Positions 36,532-47,818 are shown, numbered from the stretch's first letter. The stretch is 64,000 nucleotides of DNA from Oligella sp050920755 (GCF_050920755.1 NZ_CP158480.1:1-64000), one strand, 5' to 3'. Translations and numbers: made by a program. The notes: generated by a model not told the origin, from the sequence alone.

Positions 36532-37320
36532 ATGAAGTTAAAATCTATTTTTTCGGCCTTGGCCTTAACTGCTGCCGTCGCTGTACAACCGGCTTTAGCT
36601 GCCGATAAATTAAGCGTTGCTGCAACACCGGTACCGCACGCCGAGATTCTTGAGCATATTAAACCTGCGCTTAAGGATGAGGGTGTCGATCTTGATATTG
36701 CCGTTTTTACCGACTATGTGCAGCCTAATCAGCAAGTGGCCGATGGTCAGATTGATGCTAACTTCTTCCAGCATAAGCCTTATTTAGACAGCTTTAATAA
36801 GGAGCGCGGCACGGATTTAGTCAGTGTGGCATTAGTTCACGTTGAGCCTTTCGGTGCTTATTCTAAGAAAATCGATAAAATCGACGATCTTAAAGAGGGT
36901 GCCCGCGTAGCTATTCCTAATGACCCGTCAAACGGTGCTCGTGCACTTCTTTTATTAGAAAAAAACGGTCTGATTAAATTAAAAGATTCTGATAATTTAT
37001 TAGCGACTGCCAGAGATATCTCTGAAAATCCTAAGAAGTTGAAATTTACTGAATTGGAAGCAGCGACTTTGGCGCGCGTTTTAGATGATGTGGATTTAGC
37101 TTTGATTAATACCAACTATGCCATTGAAGCCGGTTTAAATCCTTTAGAAGACGCATTAATTATCGAAGGTTCAGAGTCACCTTATGCTAACTTAGTTGCT
37201 GTTAAAGCGGGCAATGAAAAGGATCCTCGTGTCGAGAAGTTAATTAAAGCTTTAAATAGCGAGGATGTGAAGAAGTTTATCGAAGAAGAGTATAAGGGCG
37301 CGGTTGTTCCTGCTTTCTAA
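36532..37320 (+). CDS. metQ: Methionine-binding periplasmic protein MetQ (NlpA family)
   Basis: This solute receptor of the MetNIQ importer has a Sec signal peptide (cleavage after QPALA) and no lipobox Cys, so it is a soluble periplasmic protein unlike the lipoprotein MetQ of E. coli. Family motifs include VAATPVPHAEILE, DYVQPNQQVADGQIDANFFQH and IPNDPSNGARALLLLE. The start is set at ATG 36532 behind TTGGAG. It is separated from metNI by the toxin cassette and must have its own promoter. A terminator follows. Confidence 0.92.
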   Translation: MKLKSIFSALALTAAVAVQPALAADKLSVAATPVPHAEILEHIKPALKDEGVDLDIAVFTDYVQPNQQVADGQIDANFFQHKPYLDSFNKERGTDLVSVALVHVEPFGAYSKKIDKIDDLKEGARVAIPNDPSNGARALLLLEKNGLIKLKDSDNLLATARDISENPKKLKFTELEAATLARVLDDVDLALINTNYAIEAGLNPLEDALIIEGSESPYANLVAVKAGNEKDPRVEKLIKALNSEDVKKFIEEEYKGAVVPAF

Positions 37321-37358
37321 TCGTTTCCTCAATGCTTAACTGATAGTTTTCGGTTGTT

Positions 37359-37394
37359 TAAGCCTCACTTAGCCATTTGGTTAAGTGAGGCTTA
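37359..37394 (+). terminator. Rho-independent terminator of metQ
   Basis: A perfect 13-bp stem TAAGCCTCACTTA and complement (37359-37371, 37382-37394) is followed by a T-rich tail. Confidence 0.88.
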
Positions 37395-37495
37395 TTTGTT
37401 TGATTAGTCGAATGTCAAATAGCGGTCACTCTCACCTGATAAAATTATATATATAGCCCTTTGTCCGCAATTAATTTAAAAAGGAAATTTCAATT

Positions 37496-38875
37496 ATGCG
37501 TTTAGTCAACCGCATCTTTGATGAGTTGCAAGTAGGTGAAAAAGCTGAGCTACGTCGCCTGATCACAGTCGATGATTTATATGTGTTTGCTTCAGCATCG
37601 GGTAACTATAATCCGAGCAGTTTGCCTAATTACGATGTCGATGGTGATGGCGAGCCTGAAAATATGGCGCCGACGATGTTTGTCGCTTCCATTGTTTCTG
37701 CAGTGGTGGGTAATATCCTCCCCGGTCCCGGCGCGGCTTTTAAAAATTACAGCTTTGATGCGTATGAGCGTGCCCATCCGGGTGATGAGATGTTAATCAA
37801 GGTAGAGGTAATAGATAAAAAGGATAATAATGTTGTTACCTTAAAGCTGTCTGTTGCTCGTGTTTCAGATGATAAATTAATTCTTGACGGTCAAACCGAT
37901 GTGATTGCGCCGACCATTAAATTTGAACGCGACAATATGGATGTACCGGGTCTGTTGGTACAACGTCATCGTCATTTTGAGGAGCTTTTACGTCGCGCCA
38001 AGCAATGCAATCCAATTCCGGTAGCGGTGGTGTGCCCACACAACAAAAACTCTTTGGGCGGTGCTATTTTGGCAGCCAAAGAGGGTATTATTATCCCGAT
38101 TCTTTTAGGGAATGAGGCTAAAATTCGTGAAGCTGCCGAGAAGATGGGCGAGGATATTTCTCAATTTGAAATTATCAGTGTGCCTGGCAGTGATCAGAAT
38201 GTGGTGATTGAAGCTTGCAAATTAGTACACGAGGGTCGTGTCGCCTCCATTATGAAGGGTCATTTACATACCGATGATTTATTACGCGGTATGTTGAATA
38301 AAGAGCATGGTTTGCGTGTGGGTCGTCGCTTTACCCATGTCTTTATTATGGATGCGCCGAGCCGTCCCGAACTGCTTTACATCAGTGATGCAGCGATTAA
38401 TATTTATCCTGATTTAAATACCAAGGTCGATATCGCTCAAAATGCCATTGATTTAGCGAATTCTTTAGGTATGGAAGCGCGTGTGGCGGTCTTATCGGCT
38501 GTGGAAATGGTTAATCCGGCCATTCAATCCTCCGTGGATGCCGCGCTATTATCCAAAATGGCTGATCGCGGTCAGATTACCGGTGGTTTAGTGGAAGGTC
38601 CGCTGGCCATGGATAATGCCATTGATGAAAATGCCGCTCGCACCAAGGGTATTGTCAGTGAGGTCGCCGGTCGTGCCAATATCCTGGTGATGCCGGATTT
38701 AGACGCGGGTAATATGTTTATTAAGCAAATGACCTACGTTGCACATGCTGAGGGTGCCGGTTTAGTGTTGGGTGCCAAGGTACCTGTGATTCTAAACTCA
38801 CGTGCCGATAGCGAGATGTCGCGCTTAGCTTCTTGCGCCGTGGTATGTCTACAATACGCAAATCAAAAAAAGTAA
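37496..38875 (+). CDS. MaoC-like/phosphate acetyltransferase fusion
   Basis: The 459-aa protein joins an N-terminal hot-dog MaoC-like domain (about 1-145) to a phosphate acetyl/butyryltransferase domain (about 165-455, with GGLVEGPLAMDNAI and the SRADSEMSRLASCAVV end). The transferase half interconverts acyl-CoA and acyl-phosphate for AckA downstream. In the MaoC half the usual SGDxNPxH catalytic pattern reads SGNYNPSSLPNYD, so the Asp and His are lost and hydratase activity is doubtful. A GGAAATT region precedes ATG. Six bases separate it from the ackA frame. Confidence 0.9.
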   Translation: MRLVNRIFDELQVGEKAELRRLITVDDLYVFASASGNYNPSSLPNYDVDGDGEPENMAPTMFVASIVSAVVGNILPGPGAAFKNYSFDAYERAHPGDEMLIKVEVIDKKDNNVVTLKLSVARVSDDKLILDGQTDVIAPTIKFERDNMDVPGLLVQRHRHFEELLRRAKQCNPIPVAVVCPHNKNSLGGAILAAKEGIIIPILLGNEAKIREAAEKMGEDISQFEIISVPGSDQNVVIEACKLVHEGRVASIMKGHLHTDDLLRGMLNKEHGLRVGRRFTHVFIMDAPSRPELLYISDAAINIYPDLNTKVDIAQNAIDLANSLGMEARVAVLSAVEMVNPAIQSSVDAALLSKMADRGQITGGLVEGPLAMDNAIDENAARTKGIVSEVAGRANILVMPDLDAGNMFIKQMTYVAHAEGAGLVLGAKVPVILNSRADSEMSRLASCAVVCLQYANQKK

Positions 38876-38901
38876 ATTAATTGTTTTTTATAGGAGAGAA
38901 A

Positions 38902-40116
38902 ATGACTGCCAATAATAAAAAAGCCAAATGCTTTTTAGCTCTTAATGCCGGTTCATCTTCCCTTAAGTTCGCGCTCTACCTTGATGGTCAGGAAAAAGAG
39001 AGCATGGTAGGCCACTGCGAACAAATCGGTACAGGTGGTAATGTCAGAATTAAAGACATTGACGGTAAGCCATTAACCTTACCAAAAACCTATGAACTGG
39101 ATAATCATGAGGCAGCAATGCAGGTGGTGATGGATGCGCTTGCGCATTTCTTCCCTGATATTGAGGTGCAAGCGGTCGGTCATCGGGTAGTTCATGGAGG
39201 CAGAAGTTTTGACGGTCCCATCTTTATTACACCAACAGTTTTAGAAAATCTTGATCGTTTGGTTAAGCTTGCTCCATTGCATGAACCGCACAATATCGCC
39301 GGTATTCATGCAGCCATGGCGGCTTTCCCCGGTGTGCCACAGATTGCCTGCTTTGATACCGCGTTTCATCGTAGCCAGCGCTTTGTTAATAATGGCTTTG
39401 CTATTCCTTACCACTATTATGAGGAGGGAATTTTGCGTTATGGTTTCCATGGTTTAAGTTATGAATATATCAATGCTGAAGTAGCGCGAATTGCCCCTGA
39501 TTTACATCAGGGCAAGGTGGTAGTCGCTCACTTGGGTAATGGCGCCTCTCTATGTGCGATTGAAGCTGGTCGGAGTAAGGCGTCAACCATGGGTTTTACG
39601 GCAATTGACGGTTTGCCGATGGGTACACGCTGCGGTCAATTGGATCCGGGCGTGGTCCTACATTTTCTTGAGACCGAGGGTATGAGTATCAGTGAGTTAA
39701 GTCGTATTCTCTATAAGGAGTCGGGTTTATTAGGTCTGTCCGGTGGTTTATCCAATGATATGCGTGTGTTGACTGAAGCAGGTACAGAGGCTGCGAATCG
39801 AGCCATTGATTTTTTTGTGAATAAGGTGTGTGCGGGTGTGGCTTCGATGGCTGCGGCTATGCAAGGGATTGATTTATTAGTCTTTACCGCCGGTATCGGT
39901 GAGCATTCATCTTTAGTGCGTCGTAAAGTGTGCGAGAATTTGGCTTGGATGGGTGTGGTTTTAGATGACATTAGTAATGAGCGAGGCAAGGGTAGACGAT
40001 TGATTAGCGCAAAAGACTCCAAGCTCAAGGTGATGATGATCCCGACCGATGAGGAGGTGATCATTGTCCGCGCAGCCCGTGCCTTACTCGCTGAAAAAGT
40101 CGTTGCCGAATTCTAA
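38902..40116 (+). CDS. ackA: Acetate kinase
   Basis: AckA converts acyl-phosphate and ADP to acetate (or propionate/butyrate) and ATP. The start is set at ATG 38902 behind TAGGAGAG; an upstream TTG at 38881 is less likely. The roughly 404-aa protein has NAGSSSLKF, GHRVVHGG, FDTAFH, HLGNGAS, GLPMGTRCGQLDPG and the GGLSNDMR segment of the ASKHA kinase fold. It follows the phosphotransacetylase, forming an overflow or acetate-assimilation pair. Confidence 0.95.
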   Translation: MTANNKKAKCFLALNAGSSSLKFALYLDGQEKESMVGHCEQIGTGGNVRIKDIDGKPLTLPKTYELDNHEAAMQVVMDALAHFFPDIEVQAVGHRVVHGGRSFDGPIFITPTVLENLDRLVKLAPLHEPHNIAGIHAAMAAFPGVPQIACFDTAFHRSQRFVNNGFAIPYHYYEEGILRYGFHGLSYEYINAEVARIAPDLHQGKVVVAHLGNGASLCAIEAGRSKASTMGFTAIDGLPMGTRCGQLDPGVVLHFLETEGMSISELSRILYKESGLLGLSGGLSNDMRVLTEAGTEAANRAIDFFVNKVCAGVASMAAAMQGIDLLVFTAGIGEHSSLVRRKVCENLAWMGVVLDDISNERGKGRRLISAKDSKLKVMMIPTDEEVIIVRAARALLAEKVVAEF

Positions 40117-40139
40117 GCGACCTTAAAAAGGATTTTTAA

Positions 40140-40988
40140 ATGAGCAGTGAAAATAAACTTAAATTAAAAGACGGTACCCATATCTTTTATCGCGATAGTC
40201 ATCCCGAGGGCTATGAGGGACTGACGGTTATCGCCTTGGCGGGCTTAACTCGTAATAGCCTTGATTTTGAGTATTTAGCTGCTCATTTTGATCCTAAGAT
40301 ACGATTACTGCGTATTGATAGTCGCGGTCGCGGTCATTCCGATTGGCGTGAAGCGGCAAGCTATACCGTACCTCAAGAAACGGTCGATGTGCTCGAAGTG
40401 ATGGAGCAGTTGGGTATTGAACGGGCCGCCTTTATCGGTACTTCACGCGGCGGTTTAATTGCGATGGGAATGGCCTACGCTGCGCCTGAGCGTATCGTGG
40501 GTGTCCTCTTTAATGATATCGGGCCGGTCATTGAGATGGAGGGACTGCTTAAAATCGGTGATTATCTAGGGATTGAGCCCACCGCTAAAACGTTAGAAGA
40601 AATGGCAGCGCATTTAAAGGCATCTCGTCATGGCTTTAATCATGTTCCGGACTCACGTTGGTTAGAAGAAGCCCGGCATCAGTATTTACAAGGTGAAGAC
40701 CGGGTCGAGCTGTTTTATGATCCGGCCTTACGTCAGCCCTTTGTAGAAAGCAATATTGAGCAGAATCCGGAGATGTGGGCTTTATTTGATATGCTGGCGG
40801 ATAAGCCTGTGGCTGTGATTCGCGGTGAAAGTTCGGATATTCTCAGTGCCGAGACAGTGTCGGAAATGCAGCAAAGACGGCCCGATATGTTGGCTTGTAC
40901 GCTCAAAGACCGTGCCCATGTGCCTTTTTTAGATGAGCCAGAGGCGTTGCAGACGATAGCGGCTTGGTTAAAACTCTGTCAGCAATAA
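40140..40988 (+). CDS. Alpha/beta-fold hydrolase
   Basis: The 282-aa protein has the oxyanion segment ALAGLTRNSLDFE, the nucleophile elbow GTSRGGL (Ser near residue 100), a late Asp in the GESSDILSAE region and a C-terminal RAHVPFLDEPE with the catalytic His. The substrate is unknown; similar proteins hydrolyse esters or lactones. It follows ackA by 23 nt with AAGGA upstream, so it is probably in the same operon. Confidence 0.87.
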   Translation: MSSENKLKLKDGTHIFYRDSHPEGYEGLTVIALAGLTRNSLDFEYLAAHFDPKIRLLRIDSRGRGHSDWREAASYTVPQETVDVLEVMEQLGIERAAFIGTSRGGLIAMGMAYAAPERIVGVLFNDIGPVIEMEGLLKIGDYLGIEPTAKTLEEMAAHLKASRHGFNHVPDSRWLEEARHQYLQGEDRVELFYDPALRQPFVESNIEQNPEMWALFDMLADKPVAVIRGESSDILSAETVSEMQQRRPDMLACTLKDRAHVPFLDEPEALQTIAAWLKLCQQ

Positions 40989-41036
40989 TAGCGCAGTGCC
41001 GGCAGACCGCAGTAGACGCTGATGTCATCATAAAAG

Positions 41037-41068
41037 AAGTGGATGTTTTAAATATAAAGCATCCACTT
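41037..41068. terminator. Bidirectional terminator, hydrolase/liuD
   Basis: AAGTGGATG (41037-41045) pairs with CATCCACTT (41060-41068) and can be extended inward with one G-U pair. It lies between convergent operons. Confidence 0.75.
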
Positions 41069-41089
41069 TGTTAATTAAGCCTTGAGGAC

Positions 41090-43126
41090 TTATCCCTCGG
41101 TACTTAGCTTAATCAACTCTGCGCCTTCAGTGACTTGTTCGCCCACTGCAAAGAACAGTTCCTCAACCACACCGCCTTCATCAGCAGTGATTGAATGCTC
41201 CATCTTCATGGCTTCCATCACTAACAGCACATCGCCTGACTTAACTTGATCGCCAACCTTAACCAGAATATTAATGACTTTACCGGGCATTGGGGCAGTC
41301 AAGCCGCCACCGCCGATTTCAGCTCCATCAGCGGCATGAGCCAAACTATCAGGTAATTGGAGACGGCGTTGACCCTCTTGAGAGTATAGGTAAAGATCCT
41401 CACCTGCAAAAACGACCTTGGCTTCACTGAGCAAACCGTCTAAGCCTAATTTAATATCAAACTGAGCGGTGTTTTCAGGCGTTGTTACTTCCCACGCAAA
41501 GTCATGCTCAACACCATCAATGTTAAGCGTCCAGTTATCCCGAGTTTTTTGCTGTAGTTGTAGTGGAAGTTCGTTGTTGCCATCGTTAATGGTGATGGTC
41601 GTGCCTTCACCCGCACGTACGCGCCAGTAATCGGCAGCAGCCCATGGATCCACATAAGTCGTCGCGGCATTTTTAGCGGCACGGCTGTTTTTAAGGCCTT
41701 GCTTCGCTAAATAAGCGGCAGCGGCCGCAGCTAATGCTTTAGCCGAGGTCGGACGAGCCGGTGGGAAGAGGGAAGCCTGATTTTTCTCGATTAAACCGGT
41801 ATCTAAGTCGGCATTAACGAAAGCATCATTGCACATTAAACGGTACAAGAAGTCCACATTGGTATGCAGACCGATAATATGCGTCGCTAACAATGATTGG
41901 CGCATACGGGCAATGGCTTGCTCACGATCGTCACCCCACACAATCAGTTTGGCAATCATCGGGTCATAGAAAGGACTAATGCTATCGCCTTGGCGAATCC
42001 CGCTATCCACACGCACCGGCGCATTGACAAAGCTCTGATGCGGAGGGAAGCTGAGATGATTTAACTGACCGATTGAGGGTAGGAAGTCGTTGTCCGGATT
42101 TTCCGCATAAATACGTACTTCAATGGCGTGCCCCTTAATCGCTAAATCCTCTTGCTTGACAGGAATAGGCTCATTATTGGCGATGCGTAGTTGCCATTCG
42201 ACCAAGTCGTAACCCGTGATCATTTCGGTCACCGGGTGTTCAACCTGAAGACGGGTATTCATTTCCATAAAGTAGAAAGTACCGTCTTGTTCAGCAATAA
42301 ATTCAACCGTACCCGCACCGACATAGTTAACGGCACGTGCTGCATTAACCGCAGCTTCACCCATGGCGCGACGACGTTCTTCCGTCATGCCGGGGGCGGG
42401 CGCCTCTTCGATGACCTTTTGGTGACGACGTTGTACCGAGCAATCACGCTCAAATAAATACACGTAATTGCCATGCTCATCACCGAAAATCTGAATTTCG
42501 ATATGGCGCGGTTTATTCACATAACGCTCAATCAGTACATGGTCATTGCTGAAACTGCTGCGCGCTTCACGCTGACATGATTCCAGCATACTGATAAACT
42601 CATCGCTGCTGTTGACAATACGCATACCCTTACCGCCACCGCCGGCGCTGGCTTTAATCAATACCGGGTAAGTAATGGCATCGGCTTGAGCGTGTAAAAA
42701 GGCGGGATCCTGATTATCACCGTGATAACCGGGCACTAAAGGCACACCGGCCTTTTCCATCAAAGCTTTAGCGGCGGATTTGGAACCCATGGCTTCCATA
42801 GCTGCGGCAGATGGGCCGATAAACTTAATACCGGCTTGATTACACGCCTCTACAAATTGACCGTTTTCCGATAAGAAGCCGTAACCGGGGTGAATGGCTT
42901 CGGCGCCGGTTTGTTTAGCAGCTTCAATAATGACATCCGCACGTAGATAGCTGTTAGCAGGCTCAGAGCCGCCAATATAAACAGCCTCATCACAAGCCTG
43001 AACATGAGCGGCATGACGATCGGCATCGGAATACACCGCTACCGTAGCAATACCCATTGCACGAGCCGTGCGGGCAACGCGGCAAGCAATTTCACCGCGG
43101 TTAGCAATTAAAATCTTTTTAAACAT
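41090..43126 (-). CDS. liuD: Methylcrotonyl-CoA carboxylase biotin-carrying alpha subunit
   Basis: This subunit carboxylates biotin and carries it. The 678-aa protein has an N-terminal biotin carboxylase (ATP-grasp, KASAGGGGKGMRIV near 160; MNTRLQVEHPVTEMITG near 295), a middle region and a C-terminal biotinyl domain with the VMEAMKMEHS biotinylation Lys. The neighbouring isovaleryl-CoA dehydrogenase, LiuR and LiuB identify it as the methylcrotonyl enzyme rather than propionyl- or geranyl-CoA carboxylase, although this is inference from context. It follows liuB by 18 nt. Confidence 0.88.
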   Translation of the reverse strand: MFKKILIANRGEIACRVARTARAMGIATVAVYSDADRHAAHVQACDEAVYIGGSEPANSYLRADVIIEAAKQTGAEAIHPGYGFLSENGQFVEACNQAGIKFIGPSAAAMEAMGSKSAAKALMEKAGVPLVPGYHGDNQDPAFLHAQADAITYPVLIKASAGGGGKGMRIVNSSDEFISMLESCQREARSSFSNDHVLIERYVNKPRHIEIQIFGDEHGNYVYLFERDCSVQRRHQKVIEEAPAPGMTEERRRAMGEAAVNAARAVNYVGAGTVEFIAEQDGTFYFMEMNTRLQVEHPVTEMITGYDLVEWQLRIANNEPIPVKQEDLAIKGHAIEVRIYAENPDNDFLPSIGQLNHLSFPPHQSFVNAPVRVDSGIRQGDSISPFYDPMIAKLIVWGDDREQAIARMRQSLLATHIIGLHTNVDFLYRLMCNDAFVNADLDTGLIEKNQASLFPPARPTSAKALAAAAAAYLAKQGLKNSRAAKNAATTYVDPWAAADYWRVRAGEGTTITINDGNNELPLQLQQKTRDNWTLNIDGVEHDFAWEVTTPENTAQFDIKLGLDGLLSEAKVVFAGEDLYLYSQEGQRRLQLPDSLAHAADGAEIGGGGLTAPMPGKVINILVKVGDQVKSGDVLLVMEAMKMEHSITADEGGVVEELFFAVGEQVTEGAELIKLSTEG

Positions 43127-43144
43127 AAAGCAACTCCGGTGTGA

Positions 43145-44752
<1,608 letters not shown>

Positions 44753-44786
44753 GTCTCTCCTCCAAAACTTAGTTGTGCCTATTTAA

Positions 44787-44822
44787 AAAGCTTGCTTATA
44801 GTGAGTGGTATAAGCAAGCTTT
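44787..44822 (-). terminator. Internal terminator/attenuator in the liu operon
   Basis: A perfect 14-bp stem (44787-44800 with 44809-44822) with an 8-nt loop is followed on the minus strand by T5. It lies between the thiolase gene and liuB. Confidence 0.75.
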
Positions 44823-44855
44823 GTGATAGATTGCTCTTAGCTTTTAAAAAAGCAG

Positions 44856-46040
44856 TTAGTCGACCATCTCCACGGCAAGGGCAACGGCTTCACCACCACC
44901 GATACAAAGGCTGGCCATACCCTTTTTACCGCCGGTTTTACGTAAAGCGGCAATCAAGGTTACTAAAATACGCGCACCGGAGGCACCGATGGGGTGACCT
45001 AAGGCTGTCGCACCACCGTGAATATTGACTTTGGCGTGGTCTAAATCGAGGTCTTTCATGGCACCCATGGTTACGCAGGCAAAGGCCTCATTAATCTCAT
45101 AGAGATCCACATCGTCTTTAGTCCAACCGGCTTTATCCAAGCATTTTTGCATGGCGCCAACCGGAGCCGTAGTAAACCATTCAGGCTCATGCGCATGCTC
45201 GGCATGGGCTACTACGCGGGCTAAAGGCTTAACACCGAGCTTTTCAGCAGTGGAAGCACGCATCATCACTAAAGCGGCAGCACCGTCGGAAATGGAAGAT
45301 GCATTTGCCGCAGTAACGGTACCGTCCTTTTTGAAGGCGGGGCGTAAGGTCGGAATACGATCCGCCTTAGCATTGCCCGGTTGCTCGTCGATATCAACCA
45401 CCACATCACCACGACGAGAGCTGATAGTCACCGGTGTAATTTCCCACTCGAAGCTACCGTCTTCAATGGCTTTAAGCGCGCGATTCAGGGATTCAATAGC
45501 GTAGTTATCCTGATCTTCACGAGTGAATTTGTACTCATCCACCATTTGCTCGGCAAAGATACCCATGGCTTGACCGCGCTGATAGGCATCCTCAAGACCG
45601 TCTAAGGCCATATGATCGTATACGGTGGAGTGACCATAGCGATAGCCGGAACGACCCTTCAATAGCAGATAAGGGGCGTTGGACATGCTTTCTTGACCAC
45701 CGGCAACCACGACATCAGCACTTTCAGCCTTAAGCATATCAGTGGCTAACATCACGGTTTTCAGACCGGATCCGCACACCTTATGAACGGTGGTGGCGGC
45801 AGCCGATTTAGCTAAACCGGCGCCGAGTGCGGCTTGACGCGCAGGGGCTTGACCCTGACCGGCTTGTAGTACATTACCCATCAACACTTGATCAACCAGT
45901 TTAGGGTCAATGCCGGCACGCTCAACGGCTGCTTTAATCGCCGTAGCACCTAGTTCATAAGCTGCCGCACTGGATAAAGAACCCATCATGCCGCCCATTG
46001 GGGTACGGGCAACCGAAACAATAACAATAGAATCAGACAT
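44856..46040 (-). CDS. Acetyl-CoA acetyltransferase (thiolase)
   Basis: This degradative thiolase splits acetoacetyl-CoA, the end product of leucine catabolism, into two acetyl-CoA. The 394-aa protein has the nucleophilic Cys in HKVCGSGLKTV (near 90), the NEAFACV motif, the His in GGATALGHPIGASGARI and the final CIGGGEAVAL Cys. The length is typical. Co-localisation with isovaleryl-CoA dehydrogenase supports the role, although thiolases of this type also serve other pathways. Confidence 0.92.
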   Translation of the reverse strand: MSDSIVIVSVARTPMGGMMGSLSSAAAYELGATAIKAAVERAGIDPKLVDQVLMGNVLQAGQGQAPARQAALGAGLAKSAAATTVHKVCGSGLKTVMLATDMLKAESADVVVAGGQESMSNAPYLLLKGRSGYRYGHSTVYDHMALDGLEDAYQRGQAMGIFAEQMVDEYKFTREDQDNYAIESLNRALKAIEDGSFEWEITPVTISSRRGDVVVDIDEQPGNAKADRIPTLRPAFKKDGTVTAANASSISDGAAALVMMRASTAEKLGVKPLARVVAHAEHAHEPEWFTTAPVGAMQKCLDKAGWTKDDVDLYEINEAFACVTMGAMKDLDLDHAKVNIHGGATALGHPIGASGARILVTLIAALRKTGGKKGMASLCIGGGEAVALAVEMVD

Positions 46041-46064
46041 AAAAACTCCTAAAAGTTTTGATCA

Positions 46065-47243
46065 TTAAGCAGTTTCATTAAATAGTTCGCGACCGATCAG
46101 CATACGACGGATCTCGCTGGTTCCGGCACCGATTTCATAAAGTTTGGCATCACGCCATAAACGACCGGCAGGGTACTCATTGATATAACCGTTACCACCT
46201 AAAATTTGAATACCGTCACCCGCCATTTTAGTCGCCATTTCCGCGACATAAAGAATTAAGGCGGCGCAGTCTTTGCGCACGTGACGAGCATGACCCTCGC
46301 CTAAGCTGTCTAATTGCTTACCGACGGCATAAGCGTAAGCACGGCTCGCTTGTAGACCGGCGTACATATCGGCGATTTTACCCTGGACTAATTGGAACTC
46401 ACCGATTGACTGACCGAATTGCTTACGGTCATGGATATAAGGCACAACCATGTCCATCACGCCCTGCATAATACCGATCGGACCACCGGATAATACGGCA
46501 CGCTCATAGTCTAAGCCGCTCATCAACACCTTAACACCGCCATTTAACTGGCCGAGAATATTTTCTTCAGGAACTTCACAGTCCTGGAACACTAATTCAC
46601 CGGTATGAGAACCGCGCATACCTAATTTATCGAGCTTTTGTGCAATAGAAAAGCCCGGGAAGTCTTTTTCAATAATAAAAGCGGTAATGCCTTTAGGACC
46701 GGCATCCGGCTCGGTTTTGGCATAGACCACTAGGGTATCGGCATCGGGACCGTTAGTGATCCACATTTTGCTGCCGTTTAATACATAGCGATCGCCCTTT
46801 TTCTCGGCACGTAACTTCATGCTGACTACGTCGGAACCGGCCCCCGGCTCACTCATGGCTAAGGCACCGATATGCTCACCGCTGATTAACTTCGGTAAGT
46901 ACTTGGCCTTTTGTGCATCGTTACCATTGCGGAATAGCTGATTAACGCAGAGATTGGAATGTGCGCCATAAGAGAGAGCAACTGAAGCGGATGCGCGTGA
47001 AATCTCCTCCATCGCGATCATGTGCGCTAAGTAACCCATTGCAGTACCGCCATACTCCTCGCTCACAGTCAGGCCTAATAGACCCAACTCGCCGAACTTT
47101 TCCCATAAATCCATGGGAAACTGATCGCTGTGGTCAATTTCCTGAGCACGCGGGGCAATTTCAGTTTGAGCAAAGTCACGCACGGCATCGCGCAACATGT
47201 CTAAGTCTTCACCTAAATTAAAATTAATGCCTGGAATATTCAT
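46065..47243 (-). CDS. liuA: Isovaleryl-CoA dehydrogenase
   Basis: This FAD enzyme oxidises isovaleryl-CoA to 3-methylcrotonyl-CoA. The 392-aa acyl-CoA dehydrogenase has LAMSEPGAGSDVVSMKLRA, KMWITNGPDADTLVVYAKT, the isovaleryl-type catalytic Glu in MSGLDYERAVLSGGP and the C-terminal GAGTSEIRRMLIGREL. The Glu position in this helix, rather than near the C-terminus, is the mark of isovaleryl-CoA dehydrogenases. It lies between liuR and the thiolase gene. Confidence 0.93.
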   Translation of the reverse strand: MNIPGINFNLGEDLDMLRDAVRDFAQTEIAPRAQEIDHSDQFPMDLWEKFGELGLLGLTVSEEYGGTAMGYLAHMIAMEEISRASASVALSYGAHSNLCVNQLFRNGNDAQKAKYLPKLISGEHIGALAMSEPGAGSDVVSMKLRAEKKGDRYVLNGSKMWITNGPDADTLVVYAKTEPDAGPKGITAFIIEKDFPGFSIAQKLDKLGMRGSHTGELVFQDCEVPEENILGQLNGGVKVLMSGLDYERAVLSGGPIGIMQGVMDMVVPYIHDRKQFGQSIGEFQLVQGKIADMYAGLQASRAYAYAVGKQLDSLGEGHARHVRKDCAALILYVAEMATKMAGDGIQILGGNGYINEYPAGRLWRDAKLYEIGAGTSEIRRMLIGRELFNETA

Positions 47244-47267
47244 TTCCTCTCCTTAGGGCTGATAAAG

Positions 47268-47651
47268 TTACTTTTTCTGCTTGGCTAATAAATCAAGGCT
47301 TATTTGCTCCTGACGATCTATTTCTTCAAGCACTTCCTGAATATCTTTTTGCTGCTGAGTCAGCAGCTCTTTTTGCTTTTTTAAATGGGTTAAATAAGAT
47401 TGTAATTGATCCGGATGACTGTTAGGACCATCGTACATATCGATTAAATTACGAATTTCCGCCAATGAAAAGCCTAAGCGCTTGCCACGCAAGGCCAGTT
47501 TAAGACGGGTTCGATCGCGATGATTGTAAATCCGCTTTTGACCCTCGCGCTGTGGGGTAATAATCCCCTGATCCTCGTAATAACGAAGCGTACGAGGAGT
47601 GACCTGATACATCTCGGCCAATTCGGAAATAGACCAAAGCTCTTGTGCCAT
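47268..47651 (-). CDS. liuR: MerR-family regulator LiuR
   Basis: The 127-aa protein has an N-terminal MerR winged helix (ISELAEMYQVTPRTLRYYEDQGII) and a C-terminal coiled-coil dimerisation helix rich in Lys/Gln. No metal-binding Cys is present, which fits LiuR rather than a metal sensor. LiuR represses branched-chain catabolic genes. It is the first gene of the liu operon and its promoter carries a palindromic operator, suggesting autoregulation. Confidence 0.9.
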   Translation of the reverse strand: MAQELWSISELAEMYQVTPRTLRYYEDQGIITPQREGQKRIYNHRDRTRLKLALRGKRLGFSLAEIRNLIDMYDGPNSHPDQLQSYLTHLKKQKELLTQQQKDIQEVLEEIDRQEQISLDLLAKQKK

Positions 47652-47679
47652 AGCAATTAAATCTAAAAAAGTAAGTTTA

Positions 47680-47693
47680 CGTTTACGTAAACG
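47680..47693. promoter_or_regulatory. Putative LiuR operator
   Basis: CGTTTACGTAAACG is a perfect 14-bp palindrome, preceded by a further GTTTAC half-site (47675-47680). It lies just downstream of the liuR -10 box, over the predicted +1. The sequence resembles the known LiuR motif family. Confidence 0.78.
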
Positions 47694-47695
47694 TG

Positions 47696-47724
47696 ATTAT
47701 GATTTAAGATCTATCAGTTGTCAA
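47696..47724 (-). promoter_or_regulatory. liuR operon promoter
   Basis: Read on the minus strand, TTGACA (47719-47724), a 17-bp spacer and CATAAT (47696-47701) form a near-consensus sigma-70 promoter. The operator overlaps its start site. Confidence 0.75.
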
Positions 47725-47818
47725 TAATTAAGGGTATGATTGTTGATAATTTGATCAAGAATTGATTAAAAATTATGTGACGCTTTTATCTTTAAAACCG
47801 TCGGAGAGGAGACAATTA

